Positions 27,969-35,915 of a stretch of DNA of 64,000 nt are shown piece by piece. Location of the stretch: contig JAUYAO010000044.1 of the NCBI GenBank assembly GCA_030692565.1, forward strand, positions 20,816 through 84,815, in the 5' to 3' direction. The notes under the pieces are model-generated. The model did no database searches. It saw nothing but the letters and a program-made list of their open reading frames with translations, and had not been told where the DNA came from. Made by a program: the position numbers and the translations under genes. How positions within the stretch are numbered: position 1 is the stretch's first letter; each line of letters opens with the position of its first letter. The DNA is from Nitrospira sp. Lineage in GTDB: Bacteria; Nitrospirota; Nitrospiria; Nitrospirales; Nitrospiraceae.

Positions 27969-29054
27969 TCACTCATGCTGGTCTAAGACATCGTACCCGT
28001 GGCTCCTCACTAGCTTATCCCGCTCGGCAGACTTTAGGTCTGCACACGCCATTTCTGAAACCAGTTGATCGAACGTAATTTTCGGCTCCCAACCCAGCTT
28101 TGCTTTTGCTTTCGAGGAATCTCCGAGAAGCGACTGCACCTCGGCCGGACGGAAATACCGTGGATCAACGGCAACGATACACTTTCCATCAGTCCCATAC
28201 CCCTTCTCATCAATCCCTGCACCTTCCCACCGAATGGAAAGCCCCAACTCTCCGGCCACCGCATTAATGAAGTGCCGGACGCTGTACTGCACGCCGGTGG
28301 CAATGACAAAGTCTTCCGGACGCTCCTGCTGCAACATGAGCCATTGCATTTCAATATAGTCCTTCGCATGCCCCCAATCACGCTTGGCATCTAAATTCCC
28401 TATGTACAGAGTATCCTGGAGCCCGACCTTGATTCGTGCCAGGCCACGAGTAATCTTGCGAGTGACAAAATTCTCACCGCGAATGGGAGATTCATGATTG
28501 AAGAGGATGCCGTTGCAGGCGTATAGCCCATACGCCTCCCGGTAATTGACCGTAATCCAGTAGGCGTATAATTTGGCGACGGCATAGGGAGACCGTGGAT
28601 AAAACGGCGTGGTCTCCTTTTGTGGCGTTTCCCGGACCAATCCGTACAACTCAGATGTCGAAGCCTGATAAAATCTGGTCTTCTTCTCAAGACCGAGAAT
28701 GCGGATCGCCTCCAGCATTCGCAAGGTCCCCACACCGTCGACATCCGCGGTATATTCGGGAGACTCGAAGGACACGGCCACATGGCTCTGCGCCGCAAGA
28801 TTATAGATCTCATCCGGCTGCGTCTGCTGAATGATACGCGTTAAGTTGGAGGAGTCCGTCAAATCACCGTGATGCAGGAAAAGCCGTACGCCTTCGATAT
28901 GCGGATCACGATAGAGATGGTCGATCCGTGCCGTATTGAACGAGGACGCACGGCGCTTGATGCCATGAACTATATAGCCTTTGTTCAACAAAAATTCGGT
29001 CAAGTAGGCCCCGTCTTGACCTGTGACGCCGGTGACCAGTGCGACCTTTTGCAT
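27969..29054 (-). CDS. gmd: GDP-mannose 4,6-dehydratase
   Basis: About 361 residues from ATG 29054 ([20 protein letters not shown]), which matches the usual GMD start; the frame extends 12 codons further. Canonical motifs: [40 protein letters not shown], the catalytic [23 protein letters not shown] and [15 protein letters not shown]. It makes GDP-4-keto-6-deoxy-D-mannose. No GDP-fucose synthase or Rmd reductase is in the window, so the end sugar (fucose, rhamnose, perosamine or a methyl-branched form) is open. Follows the NusG-like gene by 38 bp. Confidence 0.92.
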   Translation of the reverse strand: MQKVALVTGVTGQDGAYLTEFLLNKGYIVHGIKRRASSFNTARIDHLYRDPHIEGVRLFLHHGDLTDSSNLTRIIQQTQPDEIYNLAAQSHVAVSFESPEYTADVDGVGTLRMLEAIRILGLEKKTRFYQASTSELYGLVRETPQKETTPFYPRSPYAVAKLYAYWITVNYREAYGLYACNGILFNHESPIRGENFVTRKITRGLARIKVGLQDTLYIGNLDAKRDWGHAKDYIEMQWLMLQQERPEDFVIATGVQYSVRHFINAVAGELGLSIRWEGAGIDEKGYGTDGKCIVAVDPRYFRPAEVQSLLGDSSKAKAKLGWEPKITFDQLVSEMACADLKSAERDKLVRSHGYDVLDQHE

Positions 29055-29092
29055 TCGTGAGACTCCATTGCTTCCCAGATTAATTGCCACAG

Positions 29093-29617
29093 TTATGAAG
29101 GCACCACGTCTTGCACATCGATCTCCACCGCCGCCGCCTGCTGAATCAAGCGAACACCAATCACTAGCCGATGCCGCTTCTCCTTCCGCAAGAGGAGGCC
29201 ATGCACACCCCGCAATGGCCCCCGCACCACTTCCACCATCATGCCTTCATGGAGATATGGATGGGGATCATATGGCAGGACACTGGTCATGAGAGTCTTC
29301 AATGCTTCAATCTCTTCATCTGGAATCGGCTCAGGCTGGCTCCCGCTCCCCACAACTTCCACCACGCCGGATACCTTCTGCACGGGAAGCCTATCCTGCT
29401 GCGAAAACCGCACGAAGCAATAGCCTGAAAACAGCGGAACTTCGATCTCCTTCTTGCGATCCTTCCACTGACTAAGCCGTTTCACTGTCGGTAGCAACGG
29501 CTCAATCCCTTGTTTCTCCAACTGATCTCGCACCAACTTTTCATGGCGCGACCTGGTACGAAGCGCATACCAGCGGGGGGATTGGTCTGTCTGGTTCGTT
29601 TGGTCTGTCTGGTTCAT
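29093..29617 (-). CDS. NusG/RfaH-like (UpxY-type) antitermination factor
   Basis: 174 residues. The NGN domain starts [20 protein letters not shown], with [12 protein letters not shown] and [11 protein letters not shown]; a KOW-like end contains [20 protein letters not shown]. Specialised NusG paralogues at the head of surface-polysaccharide operons promote read-through of the long transcript, and here it immediately precedes gmd. The first dozen residues ([12 protein letters not shown]) are translated from the 9-bp GACCAGACA array, so the array supplies the start region of this gene. That tail is outside the conserved fold. Confidence 0.88.
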   Translation of the reverse strand: MNQTDQTNQTDQSPRWYALRTRSRHEKLVRDQLEKQGIEPLLPTVKRLSQWKDRKKEIEVPLFSGYCFVRFSQQDRLPVQKVSGVVEVVGSGSQPEPIPDEEIEALKTLMTSVLPYDPHPYLHEGMMVEVVRGPLRGVHGLLLRKEKRHRLVIGVRLIQQAAAVEIDVQDVVPS

Positions 29618-29650
29618 CCAGCCTACCCGGACTATTTGGTCGACTTGGTC
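29581..29650. repeat. 9-bp array, GACCAGACA class, site 1
   Basis: Plus strand reads TGTCTGGTT/TGTTTGGTC-type 9-mers, encoding on the minus strand the [10 protein letters not shown] start of the NusG-like protein and the end region of the four-helix-bundle gene. A short further stretch (GGACTATTTGGTCGACTTGG) is a decayed continuation. Site 2 lies on the other side of the four-helix-bundle gene in the same orientation. Confidence 0.7.
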
Positions 29651-30012
29651 GTACGTCGAAGATACTTGATGAGTCCTGAGATGGTTCTGCCGGTCTTTTC
29701 TGCTTGCACATACATGGAGTCAAATTTCTCCGGCGCAGGATACCCCTGATCTACCGCCACATAAAGGTGGCTTTGAACTTCAGCTGCGGAGGCCACCGCT
29801 ACAAATAGGAACTGGACAAATTCCTTGTCTGAATGTCGAACGAATCCCTCGGCAATATTCGCCATAACAGAAACGGCCGCGCCTTGCATTTGCCCACAAA
29901 GACGAAGATCCTTTTGCCATTGGGAGCTTTGTCCCACCGCCTCGTACACCAGACGAGTCAACTGCCTAGCTTCCTTCCAACATTCAAGGTCTTCAAAACG
30001 GGTTAATTTCAT
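29632..30012 (-). CDS. Four-helix bundle protein (S23/23S rRNA intervening-sequence family)
   Basis: 126 residues, helical throughout, with the family signature FEDLECWKEARQLTRLVYEA at the N terminus, a central QMQGAAVSVMANIAEGF and SDKEFVQFLFVAVASAAE, and a C-terminal helix ending LIKYLRRTTKS. Members are encoded in 23S rRNA intervening sequences or as scattered single genes; their function is unknown. A related fold (Avd) serves diversity-generating retroelements, but no reverse transcriptase is here. The gene is bracketed by two GACCAGACA arrays that reach into its last codons and abut its start. Confidence 0.88.
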   Translation of the reverse strand: MKLTRFEDLECWKEARQLTRLVYEAVGQSSQWQKDLRLCGQMQGAAVSVMANIAEGFVRHSDKEFVQFLFVAVASAAEVQSHLYVAVDQGYPAPEKFDSMYVQAEKTGRTISGLIKYLRRTTKSTK

Positions 30013-30018
30013 GGTGCG

Positions 30019-30170
30019 GGTCTGTTTGGTCTTTCTGGTCTTTCTGGTCTTTCTGGTCTGTCTGGTCTGTCTGGTCTGTCTGGTGGGTCCGGTCCCTATG
30101 GTCTATCTGATCAACTGACCGAACAGACTAGATAGACCGAATAGACTTCTTCGACCAGATAGACCAGTCT
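30019..30170. repeat. 9-bp array with inverted arm, GACCAGACA class, site 2
   Basis: Seven or more contiguous 9-mers (TGTTTGGTC, TTTCTGGTC, TGTCTGGTC) occupy 30019-30085. They are followed at 30117-30166 by inverted, more degenerate copies (GACCGAACAGACTAGATAGACC, GACCAGATAGACCAG). The two arms could pair in a long imperfect hairpin. The array lies between the winged-helix gene and the four-helix-bundle gene. The remainder of this 222-bp gap shows no gene. Confidence 0.75.
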
Positions 30171-30234
30171 TCGGAGACAGCTTCGCCCTCTCACTTACAG
30201 TGAACACAAAGAACTACCTGAGAGTACGGTCTAC

Positions 30235-30822
30235 TCAGGCCGTGGGGCCGAGCGCGAGCACCTTGCCATTCGGAACCTGGTACTGCACCAGCATTTCTCC
30301 GTGTTCATGCGACCGATCGAGATCGGCGAGCACCACGGCATCAAACTCCCACTCTTTCAAGACACTCGGATGCGAGACGGGATACGAGAGAAACGTCCCT
30401 GCCGTCTCGTCGCTGACAAACCCTACTAACTCCATGTCCATCTCCCGCAACGAGAGGTAGGCCATTTCGGCAAATTCGCTGGTCCCAAAGATCACAATCC
30501 GCCGACCTCCCACCACGGTGACCCGCGACAGGACATCGCGCAAACGGGCGCGCATATCCCGATAGTGCGACAAGGAGTACTGCATGTAGAGGTAGGTAAG
30601 CCGGGACTTCTCGGCAAATCCTTGAGGCGTCAGCAGATAACGAATCCGGTGAGATGGGATGGTCGTGACTTTGACGTATCCCTTTCTCGCAAGCCGCTTG
30701 AGGTACAGATTCGTGAGACCAAGTGCCACACCTAATTTAATAGCGAGAGACCGCTGCGTGATCGCGCCGTCCCGCTCCAACTCCGTGAGCAAAATAAGGT
30801 CTCGTTGTCCCTGAAGATTCAT
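30235..30822 (-). CDS. Winged-helix regulator with C-terminal Rossmann-like domain
   Basis: About 195 residues from the ATG at 30822 (MNLQGQRDLILLTEL); the frame is open to 30867, but a predicted promoter -10 sits at 30856-30861, favouring the later start. The N-terminal MarR/ArsR-like winged helix has GAITQRSLAIKLGVALGLTN and LARKGYVKVTTIPSHRIRYL. The C-terminal part reads RRIVIFGTSEFAEMAYLSL and VGFVSDETAG, like the nucleotide-binding start of PglD or CoA-binding domains. It resembles EPS-associated MarR regulators and probably controls this glycan locus. Confidence 0.75.
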   Translation of the reverse strand: MNLQGQRDLILLTELERDGAITQRSLAIKLGVALGLTNLYLKRLARKGYVKVTTIPSHRIRYLLTPQGFAEKSRLTYLYMQYSLSHYRDMRARLRDVLSRVTVVGGRRIVIFGTSEFAEMAYLSLREMDMELVGFVSDETAGTFLSYPVSHPSVLKEWEFDAVVLADLDRSHEHGEMLVQYQVPNGKVLALGPTA

Positions 30823-30855
30823 CTCATTTAGAGGCTCCACTAAAAAACGTTCAGG

Positions 30856-30884
30856 ATATGAACACAATTAGGAGAGGGAGTCAA
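30856..30884 (-). promoter_or_regulatory. Candidate sigma-70 promoter for the regulator/glycan operon
   Basis: Minus strand has TTGACT (30879-30884), a 17-bp spacer and TCATAT (30856-30861). The -35 box is good; the -10 box is weak. It lies just upstream of the winged-helix gene and would begin the transcript about 25 bp before the ATG at 30822. Confidence 0.4.
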
Positions 30885-30949
30885 GAAAGAATTCCACAAT
30901 AGGTAGGGATATCAACGATCTAGGGGAAGATTGGCCAAGTCGGCGGCGA

Positions 30950-31969
30950 CTAGATATGGTGAATCGTTAACGGCTGGGCGGATCGAACCACGGCACCGAG
31001 TCGAGCGGCGATATCCTCAACGGAAAATCGATCGAGACAATCCCAATAAGGGCAAGCCTCGCCGATACATTTATCACAGGTCGGGACGTCCGGGCGAAGC
31101 AGCACCCCACGCCCCAATGGCTTCCAGCGGATCGGCAGATTGTTCCGACGCGGATCAAACAGACTGACCGTAGGCACACTGAGGGCTGCAGCCAGATGGG
31201 CCGGACCGGTTGCGCCAGATACCACTACATGAGCAGCCCCGATCACCGCCATTAACTCCCGAATGGCGAGTTGCCCCATGAGATTGTTGATCTCGGGGTG
31301 GAGGACGATACCGTCCAACGTCTCGCTCTGGAATTGATCGCGTTCGACCTGGCTGCCAGTCAACACCACCGCATACCCTTGTTGTGCCAACGTCTGGGCA
31401 AGATCCCGATAATGCGCTGGTCGCCAATGCCTGGCCGACACACCACCGGGATGCATGACGACTCGCGGCAATGCAGCGCCGCCCCATCGTCGCCCCCCAT
31501 CGGCTCGCTCCACCTCGGTGAGTTGAAGCGCAGGCGCCGCCACCGGTAACGGCGTCAGCCGCAGCCCCTTGAGCATCTCCACATTGCAGTCCGACTCATG
31601 CTTCTGAAAACTGCTTCGGTGTTCATGAATCCAGCGATTCGCCAACACGCTCTGCCATCGAAAGCCCGTGGCCACGCGAAGCGGAATGCCGGCCCGCCAC
31701 GCCGCCCACATCAAGCGCCGAAACGGCTTGAGAAAAATGACCGCATCGATCCCGCCGGAAAAAGCTTGCATCATGTCGGGTATCGACGCCTGCAAGGAAA
31801 CCGTTCGCACATAATCGATATCGGAATGGTGCTCCAAGATCGGCGCCGCCACGGGATTCGCCAGCACCCCGATGCGAACTCCGGGTATCAATTGTCGCAA
31901 TTGCGTCGCAACAGGAAGCGAGAGCACCAAATCGCCGATCCCGTCGGGACGCACGATCAGCACATTCAT
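30950..31969 (-). CDS. Glycosyltransferase family 9 (heptosyltransferase-like)
   Basis: 339 residues with MNVLIVRPDGIGDLVLSLPV at the start, VVMHPGGVSARHWRPAHYRDLA in the donor domain and SGATGPAHLAAALSVPTVSLFDP, the ADP-heptose binding motif of GT9. A CDKCIGEACPYWDC segment near the C terminus is the cysteine cluster often seen in WaaF/WaaQ relatives. It starts inside the waaC stop (ATGA, 31966-31969). Probably heptosyltransferase III/IV or another core sugar transferase. Confidence 0.83.
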   Translation of the reverse strand: MNVLIVRPDGIGDLVLSLPVATQLRQLIPGVRIGVLANPVAAPILEHHSDIDYVRTVSLQASIPDMMQAFSGGIDAVIFLKPFRRLMWAAWRAGIPLRVATGFRWQSVLANRWIHEHRSSFQKHESDCNVEMLKGLRLTPLPVAAPALQLTEVERADGGRRWGGAALPRVVMHPGGVSARHWRPAHYRDLAQTLAQQGYAVVLTGSQVERDQFQSETLDGIVLHPEINNLMGQLAIRELMAVIGAAHVVVSGATGPAHLAAALSVPTVSLFDPRRNNLPIRWKPLGRGVLLRPDVPTCDKCIGEACPYWDCLDRFSVEDIAARLGAVVRSAQPLTIHHI

Positions 31970-33000
31970 CGTGACACCGCACGGCAGGACTGTTGGGACA
32001 CAACGGCCGCCACGACCTGTTCAGGAGTGATTGATTCGAGACATTCCATCGGCACCGCATTGCGGCAGACGCGACTGAAGCAGGGACGACAAGGCAGATC
32101 ATGGGTCAAGACGGTATGCCCTGCTCCGTAAGGACCGGTACGCACCGCACTGGTCGGCCCGAAGATCGACACCACCGGCCTCCCCACTGCCGCGGCCACA
32201 TGCATCGGCCCTGAATCGTTCGTGATCAATACGCAGGCTTTCGACAACAAAGCAGGCAACAATCCGATCGGGGTCTCGCCGGTCAGATCGACCACCGGAC
32301 AGGCCGTCAGACTCCGCATGAGACCGCTTGCCTCCCGTTCGTCGGGCCCGCCGATCACCACCAGCGGTCCGATGCCGCGCGCCGCCAATTGAGTCGCCAC
32401 GGCGGCAAACGAGGCGGCCGGCCAGCGTTTCGTCTGCCAGCGCGCTGAAACATTCATGGCCACCCACGGCGCATCCAGATCGATTCCCTTACGCCTGAAC
32501 AGCTCCCGCAGCGCCGTCACATCTTGAGACAGCAATCGAAACCGAAATTGCGGCTCGTTCTCCACAGGCGCACCGACAGCCGCCGCCATCAGCAGATACC
32601 GATCCACCGCGTGCATCTCAGGCGTCGGCACAGCCACACGCTGCGAGTACAGCCACGGACTCCCTTCGCGCCCGTTAGCAAATCCCACTCGTTGAGCGCA
32701 TCCGGTCATCCGACCCACGAGCGCACTGCGCAAGAGGCCTTGCAGATCAACAACCAGATCAAACCGCTGGGCCCTTAGTGCCATGGCTTGACCAACCCAC
32801 GACCCCAGGCTGGGATCGACCGCCCACACGGCATCGACGCCTTCGATTCGCTGCACGATCTCAGACCATTGGCGCTTCACCAGCCAAGTCAGATGCGCTG
32901 ACGGCCAGCGCTGTTTGAACGCGGCCACCACCGGCATCGCATGGACGATGTCGCCCAGCGAGCTCGGCTTGATGAGCAGGATACGTTTGAAGTCAGACAT
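31966..33000 (-). CDS. waaC: LPS heptosyltransferase I
   Basis: 344 residues from the ATG at 33000 (MSDFKRILLIKPSSLGDIVH), where the GT9 fold begins; the open frame runs 30 codons further without homology. Also present are LVKRQWSEIVQRI, FDLVVDLQGLLRSAL, WVAMNVSARWQTKRW and ITNDSGPMHVAAAVGRPVVS, all typical of WaaC, which adds the first heptose to Kdo2-lipid A. A heptamer-repeat array occupies the gap to the waaF-gmhB stop. Confidence 0.85.
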   Translation of the reverse strand: MSDFKRILLIKPSSLGDIVHAMPVVAAFKQRWPSAHLTWLVKRQWSEIVQRIEGVDAVWAVDPSLGSWVGQAMALRAQRFDLVVDLQGLLRSALVGRMTGCAQRVGFANGREGSPWLYSQRVAVPTPEMHAVDRYLLMAAAVGAPVENEPQFRFRLLSQDVTALRELFRRKGIDLDAPWVAMNVSARWQTKRWPAASFAAVATQLAARGIGPLVVIGGPDEREASGLMRSLTACPVVDLTGETPIGLLPALLSKACVLITNDSGPMHVAAAVGRPVVSIFGPTSAVRTGPYGAGHTVLTHDLPCRPCFSRVCRNAVPMECLESITPEQVVAAVVSQQSCRAVSR

Positions 33001-33011
33001 GGCAATGGTCC

Positions 33012-33114
33012 GTGATGAGTGACGCGTGACGCGCATCACACTATGCCAGCTTCTCCCTACACACTGTCTTCCAACCTTCATTCTTGTCACACGTCACCAG
33101 TCACGAGTCACTGG
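33012..33114. repeat. Inverted 7-bp arrays, GTGACNN class
   Basis: Left arm 33012-33039 reads GTGATGA, GTGACGC, GTGACGC. Right arm 33085-33114 reads the inverse (GTCACAC, GTCACCA, GTCACGA, GTCACTG). The right arm supplies the last residues and the TGA stop of the WaaF-GmhB gene (ASDS, stop at 33101). The unit length is seven, not nine. Confidence 0.65.
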
Positions 33115-34831
33115 CTCGCGCATCGGCCAAAATCCACGTCACAGCCTCATCCAGCGACGATGCGACCACTGCCGCATCATTGCCGGACTCGGACGGGGCC
33201 CCTGCTCCATGCTCGCTGGTTGTCACCCACACGCGCTTCGCACCCACCCGTTTGGCCAACTCCATATCTTTGGCATGGTCCCCGATGAGATAGGATCGGG
33301 ACAGATCGATGCCCAGTTCACGCACCGCCTGGTCAACCATCCCCGTCTCAGGCTTCCGGCAGCGACAACGATCGTCCGGATGATGCGGACACACATAAAT
33401 CGCATCCAGCAATGCTCCCGCGTCATGCAACAATCGACGAAGCTTCGCATGAATCGCATCAAGATCCCCGGAAGAAAACAATCCCCGCCCGACTCCCGAT
33501 TGATTCGTCACCACCACCAGTCGAGCGCCCGCGCGCGTCAGTCTGGCGAGCGCCGCGGCAACACCGGGAAACAATTCGAACTGGTCAGGGGACCCGATGT
33601 ACCCGGGATCCGGATTCAGCGTCCCGTCACGATCCAAGAAGACGGTGTAGCCGGAAAGAAGAGTCGTCCGGTCCTTCTTGTCTGTCTGGTCTGTTCGGTC
33701 TGTCTGGTCTGTCTGGTCTGTCTGGTCTGTTCGGTCTGTCTGGTCGGTCTGGTCCGGACTAGATAGACCCGAGAGACGAGATAGACTAGACAGACACGCT
33801 TCATAGACCATCTCCACCGTCACCCCGGTCATACAGCGATGATCAATGGGGCACTCCCGCAACAGACAGGGCGCGCAATCGACCGGCTGCCGGACAATCG
33901 ACGCCTCCTGCCTGTATGGCGCCGTGGTTTTCCAATCGGTGGGACCGAACACGGCCACCACCGGCACCGCAAACGCCGCCGCCAGGTGCATCGGCCCGGT
34001 ATCGTTGGTCAGTAAGATGCTGCAGCGTTTGGTCGCCGCCATCAGTTCCCGAATATTCGTCCGCCCCGACAGCACTGCTGACCGTACCGTGAGGCGATCT
34101 GCCACCGAATGGCCCAACTCCTCTTCGCCCTTCGCCCCGAGAATCACCACGGAGACCGGCCGCCCCTGCTGCTGTTCGATCTGGCGACAGACCCGCAGCG
34201 CAGCCTCCGCATATCGTTCCGGCAGCCATCGCTTAGCGCCGCCGTAGGTTGAACCAGGATTCACGCCGACAACCAGATCGTCCGGCCCTATGCCAAGATC
34301 CCTCAACCGTTCATCCATCGCACGCGTTTCGTTCTCCGAGACCGCCAACGCTGGGACAGACGGCAAACCGTTCACACCGAGCGGCTTCAACAGGTCCCAA
34401 TAGTAGTGTACTTGATGCACGAGCGTGGCGCGGTCTGGCCGCGCAACGGGATCGGTCAGCAAAAACGCGCGGCCGTCGGTGACATACCCGTAACGGCGGC
34501 GGATACCGGCAAGCCACGTGATCAGCGCCGCCTCAAAGGCATTCTGGAACAACACCGCCAGATCGAACTGATGCCGACGCAGGAGGCCCGCCAGCGCCCA
34601 TTTCCCTGACAGTCCCGCATGAATCCCCCGATCATCGTAAACCAACCGGCGATCGATGCCCGGATAGGCAATGAACAGCTCGGCAATGGCCGGCTTCGCC
34701 AGCAACGTGACCTCCGCGCTGGGAAAGCGCGCGCGCAGCCCGCGCAAAGCCGGCTCGCACATCACCGCATCGCCGATCCAATTCGGCGCGCGCACCAGAA
34801 TTCGAGAGGGCGATTCGTTACGCACGCACAT
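33101..34831 (-). CDS. waaF-gmhB: Fused heptosyltransferase II and heptose-1,7-bisphosphate 7-phosphatase
   Basis: 576 residues from ATG 34831 (MCVRNESPSRILVRAPNWIG); an open frame extends to 35182 but shadows lpxK. Residues 10-345 are WaaF: APNWIGDAVM, VGVNPGSTYGGAKRWLPERY and LLTNDTGPMHLAAAF. Residues 395-570 are GmhB, a HAD phosphatase: VFLDRDGTLNPDPGY (nucleophile D400, D402), VTNQSGVGRG, the zinc loop CPHHPDDRCRCRKP and IGDHAKDMELA. The linker (about 347-391) is SSLSRLSGLSSP followed by DQTDQTDRT-type repeats, translated from a GACCAGACA array. GmhB prepares, and WaaF uses, the heptose for LPS inner core, so the fusion joins two steps of one pathway. Confidence 0.9.
   Translation of the reverse strand: MCVRNESPSRILVRAPNWIGDAVMCEPALRGLRARFPSAEVTLLAKPAIAELFIAYPGIDRRLVYDDRGIHAGLSGKWALAGLLRRHQFDLAVLFQNAFEAALITWLAGIRRRYGYVTDGRAFLLTDPVARPDRATLVHQVHYYWDLLKPLGVNGLPSVPALAVSENETRAMDERLRDLGIGPDDLVVGVNPGSTYGGAKRWLPERYAEAALRVCRQIEQQQGRPVSVVILGAKGEEELGHSVADRLTVRSAVLSGRTNIRELMAATKRCSILLTNDTGPMHLAAAFAVPVVAVFGPTDWKTTAPYRQEASIVRQPVDCAPCLLRECPIDHRCMTGVTVEMVYEACLSSLSRLSGLSSPDQTDQTDRTDQTDQTDQTDRTDQTDKKDRTTLLSGYTVFLDRDGTLNPDPGYIGSPDQFELFPGVAAALARLTRAGARLVVVTNQSGVGRGLFSSGDLDAIHAKLRRLLHDAGALLDAIYVCPHHPDDRCRCRKPETGMVDQAVRELGIDLSRSYLIGDHAKDMELAKRVGAKRVWVTTSEHGAGAPSESGNDAAVVASSLDEAVTWILADARASDS
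33668..33800. repeat. 9-bp array with inverted arm inside waaF-gmhB, site 3
   Basis: On the minus strand, nine or so in-frame 9-mers GAC-CAG-ACA/GAC-CGA-ACA (encoding DQT/DRT) span 33678-33764. They are preceded in the coding direction by the opposite arm (CTGTCTAGTCTATCTCGTCT; SSLSRLSGLSS). The 9-bp period keeps the reading frame. Same unit and arm order as sites 2 and 4. Confidence 0.8.
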
Positions 34832-35915
34832 CTCCCTGGGACTTCGACGCATCCGAGGCATCGGACAACAAGCGATGGAGCGCATCCTGTCCGCGCCTGA
34901 CATCGGCCCGCAGCCGCACGGCCCACCAGGAATCCTCAGGCCGCAACAGTGGCGCGAGCTTCCCGGCGTCCTTTTCGGTCGTGAGCACCATCTCGACATT
35001 GGATCGTGTTGCCTGAACACGCAGACGATCAACGTCTTCGCTCCGATACACGTAATGGTCTGCGAACGCGGTTTCGCCACATACCTGTAGCCCATTCTCC
35101 ATCGCCAACCGGCGGAAGGACTCGCTGTTGCCGATCCCGCTGACCAGCCAGGCTTTCTTTCCCACACACCAGTCTGCCGCATGCCGCACGCCGGTCGTGA
35201 CCGACACCACTTCGTCCAGCCTGAAGATCACCTCTGCCTGAACCGGATGTCCTGTCATGGCCGCCTGCAATCGGGCGCGCACGGCGGCCACATCCCGCTC
35301 GGAGTCGGCCCGGGTGATGACGACCGCATCCGCACGCCCGAGTCCGGCTAACGGCTCACGGAGGCGCCCGGCCGGCAATAAGCCATCCAATCCTGTCGCA
35401 TCCATCGCATCAATCAATACCACATCAAGGTCACGGTACAGGGCGCGATGCTGAAAGGCATCGTCGAGCACGATCCAGTCCACCGGCCATCGGTCAAGCA
35501 GCCATCGTCCGACCGTTGCGCGATCCGCCCCGACTGCGACAATGGCCTTGGGACAGCGGTTTGCAATGAGATAGGGCTCATCACCGGCCTCCGCCGGACC
35601 GACCAAGACTCGCTCCCCGTCCGACACCAATACCTGCGCCGCCGTCGACGTCCGCTTGTAGCCGCGACTCAGCACCGCGACCCGGTGCCCCTGCGCCTGC
35701 AGCCACTCGGTCAACAGAATCACCATCGGGGTTTTCCCCGTTCCGCCGACCGTCAGGTTTCCGACACTCATCACTCGGCAGGGCAATCGTGCCTGCTTCT
35801 GCCATCCTTGATCATACGCCCACATCCTGGCGCGAACCGCCAGTCCGTACAGAAAGGCCGGGCCGCCCAGCCAGGAGCGAACCGGATCGCCGGGACGCAG
35901 GAATGCCACGTTCAC
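34818..35915 (-). CDS. lpxK: Tetraacyldisaccharide 4'-kinase
   Basis: 365 residues from GTG 35915 (VNVAFLRPGDPVRSWLGGPA), which overlaps the waaA TGA as GTGA; the longer open frame shadows waaA. Motifs: VMSVGNLTVGGTGKTPMVI (P-loop), VAVLSRGYKR, GDEPYLIA, WIVLDDAFQHRAL and HYVYRSEDVDRL. LpxK phosphorylates the lipid A disaccharide at the inner membrane. The C terminus overlaps the waaF-gmhB start by 14 bp. Confidence 0.9.
   Translation of the reverse strand: MNVAFLRPGDPVRSWLGGPAFLYGLAVRARMWAYDQGWQKQARLPCRVMSVGNLTVGGTGKTPMVILLTEWLQAQGHRVAVLSRGYKRTSTAAQVLVSDGERVLVGPAEAGDEPYLIANRCPKAIVAVGADRATVGRWLLDRWPVDWIVLDDAFQHRALYRDLDVVLIDAMDATGLDGLLPAGRLREPLAGLGRADAVVITRADSERDVAAVRARLQAAMTGHPVQAEVIFRLDEVVSVTTGVRHAADWCVGKKAWLVSGIGNSESFRRLAMENGLQVCGETAFADHYVYRSEDVDRLRVQATRSNVEMVLTTEKDAGKLAPLLRPEDSWWAVRLRADVRRGQDALHRLLSDASDASKSQGDVRA

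Noticed and set aside
29632..30012. Diversity-generating retroelement (Avd-like four-helix bundle)
   Set aside because: No reverse transcriptase and no template/variable repeat pair in the window; the sequence fits the S23 family better.
34832..35182. N-terminal extension of the WaaF-GmhB frame
   Set aside because: It lies wholly over lpxK in another frame, is Arg/Cys/Trp-rich and has no homology; the GT9 fold begins right after ATG 34831.
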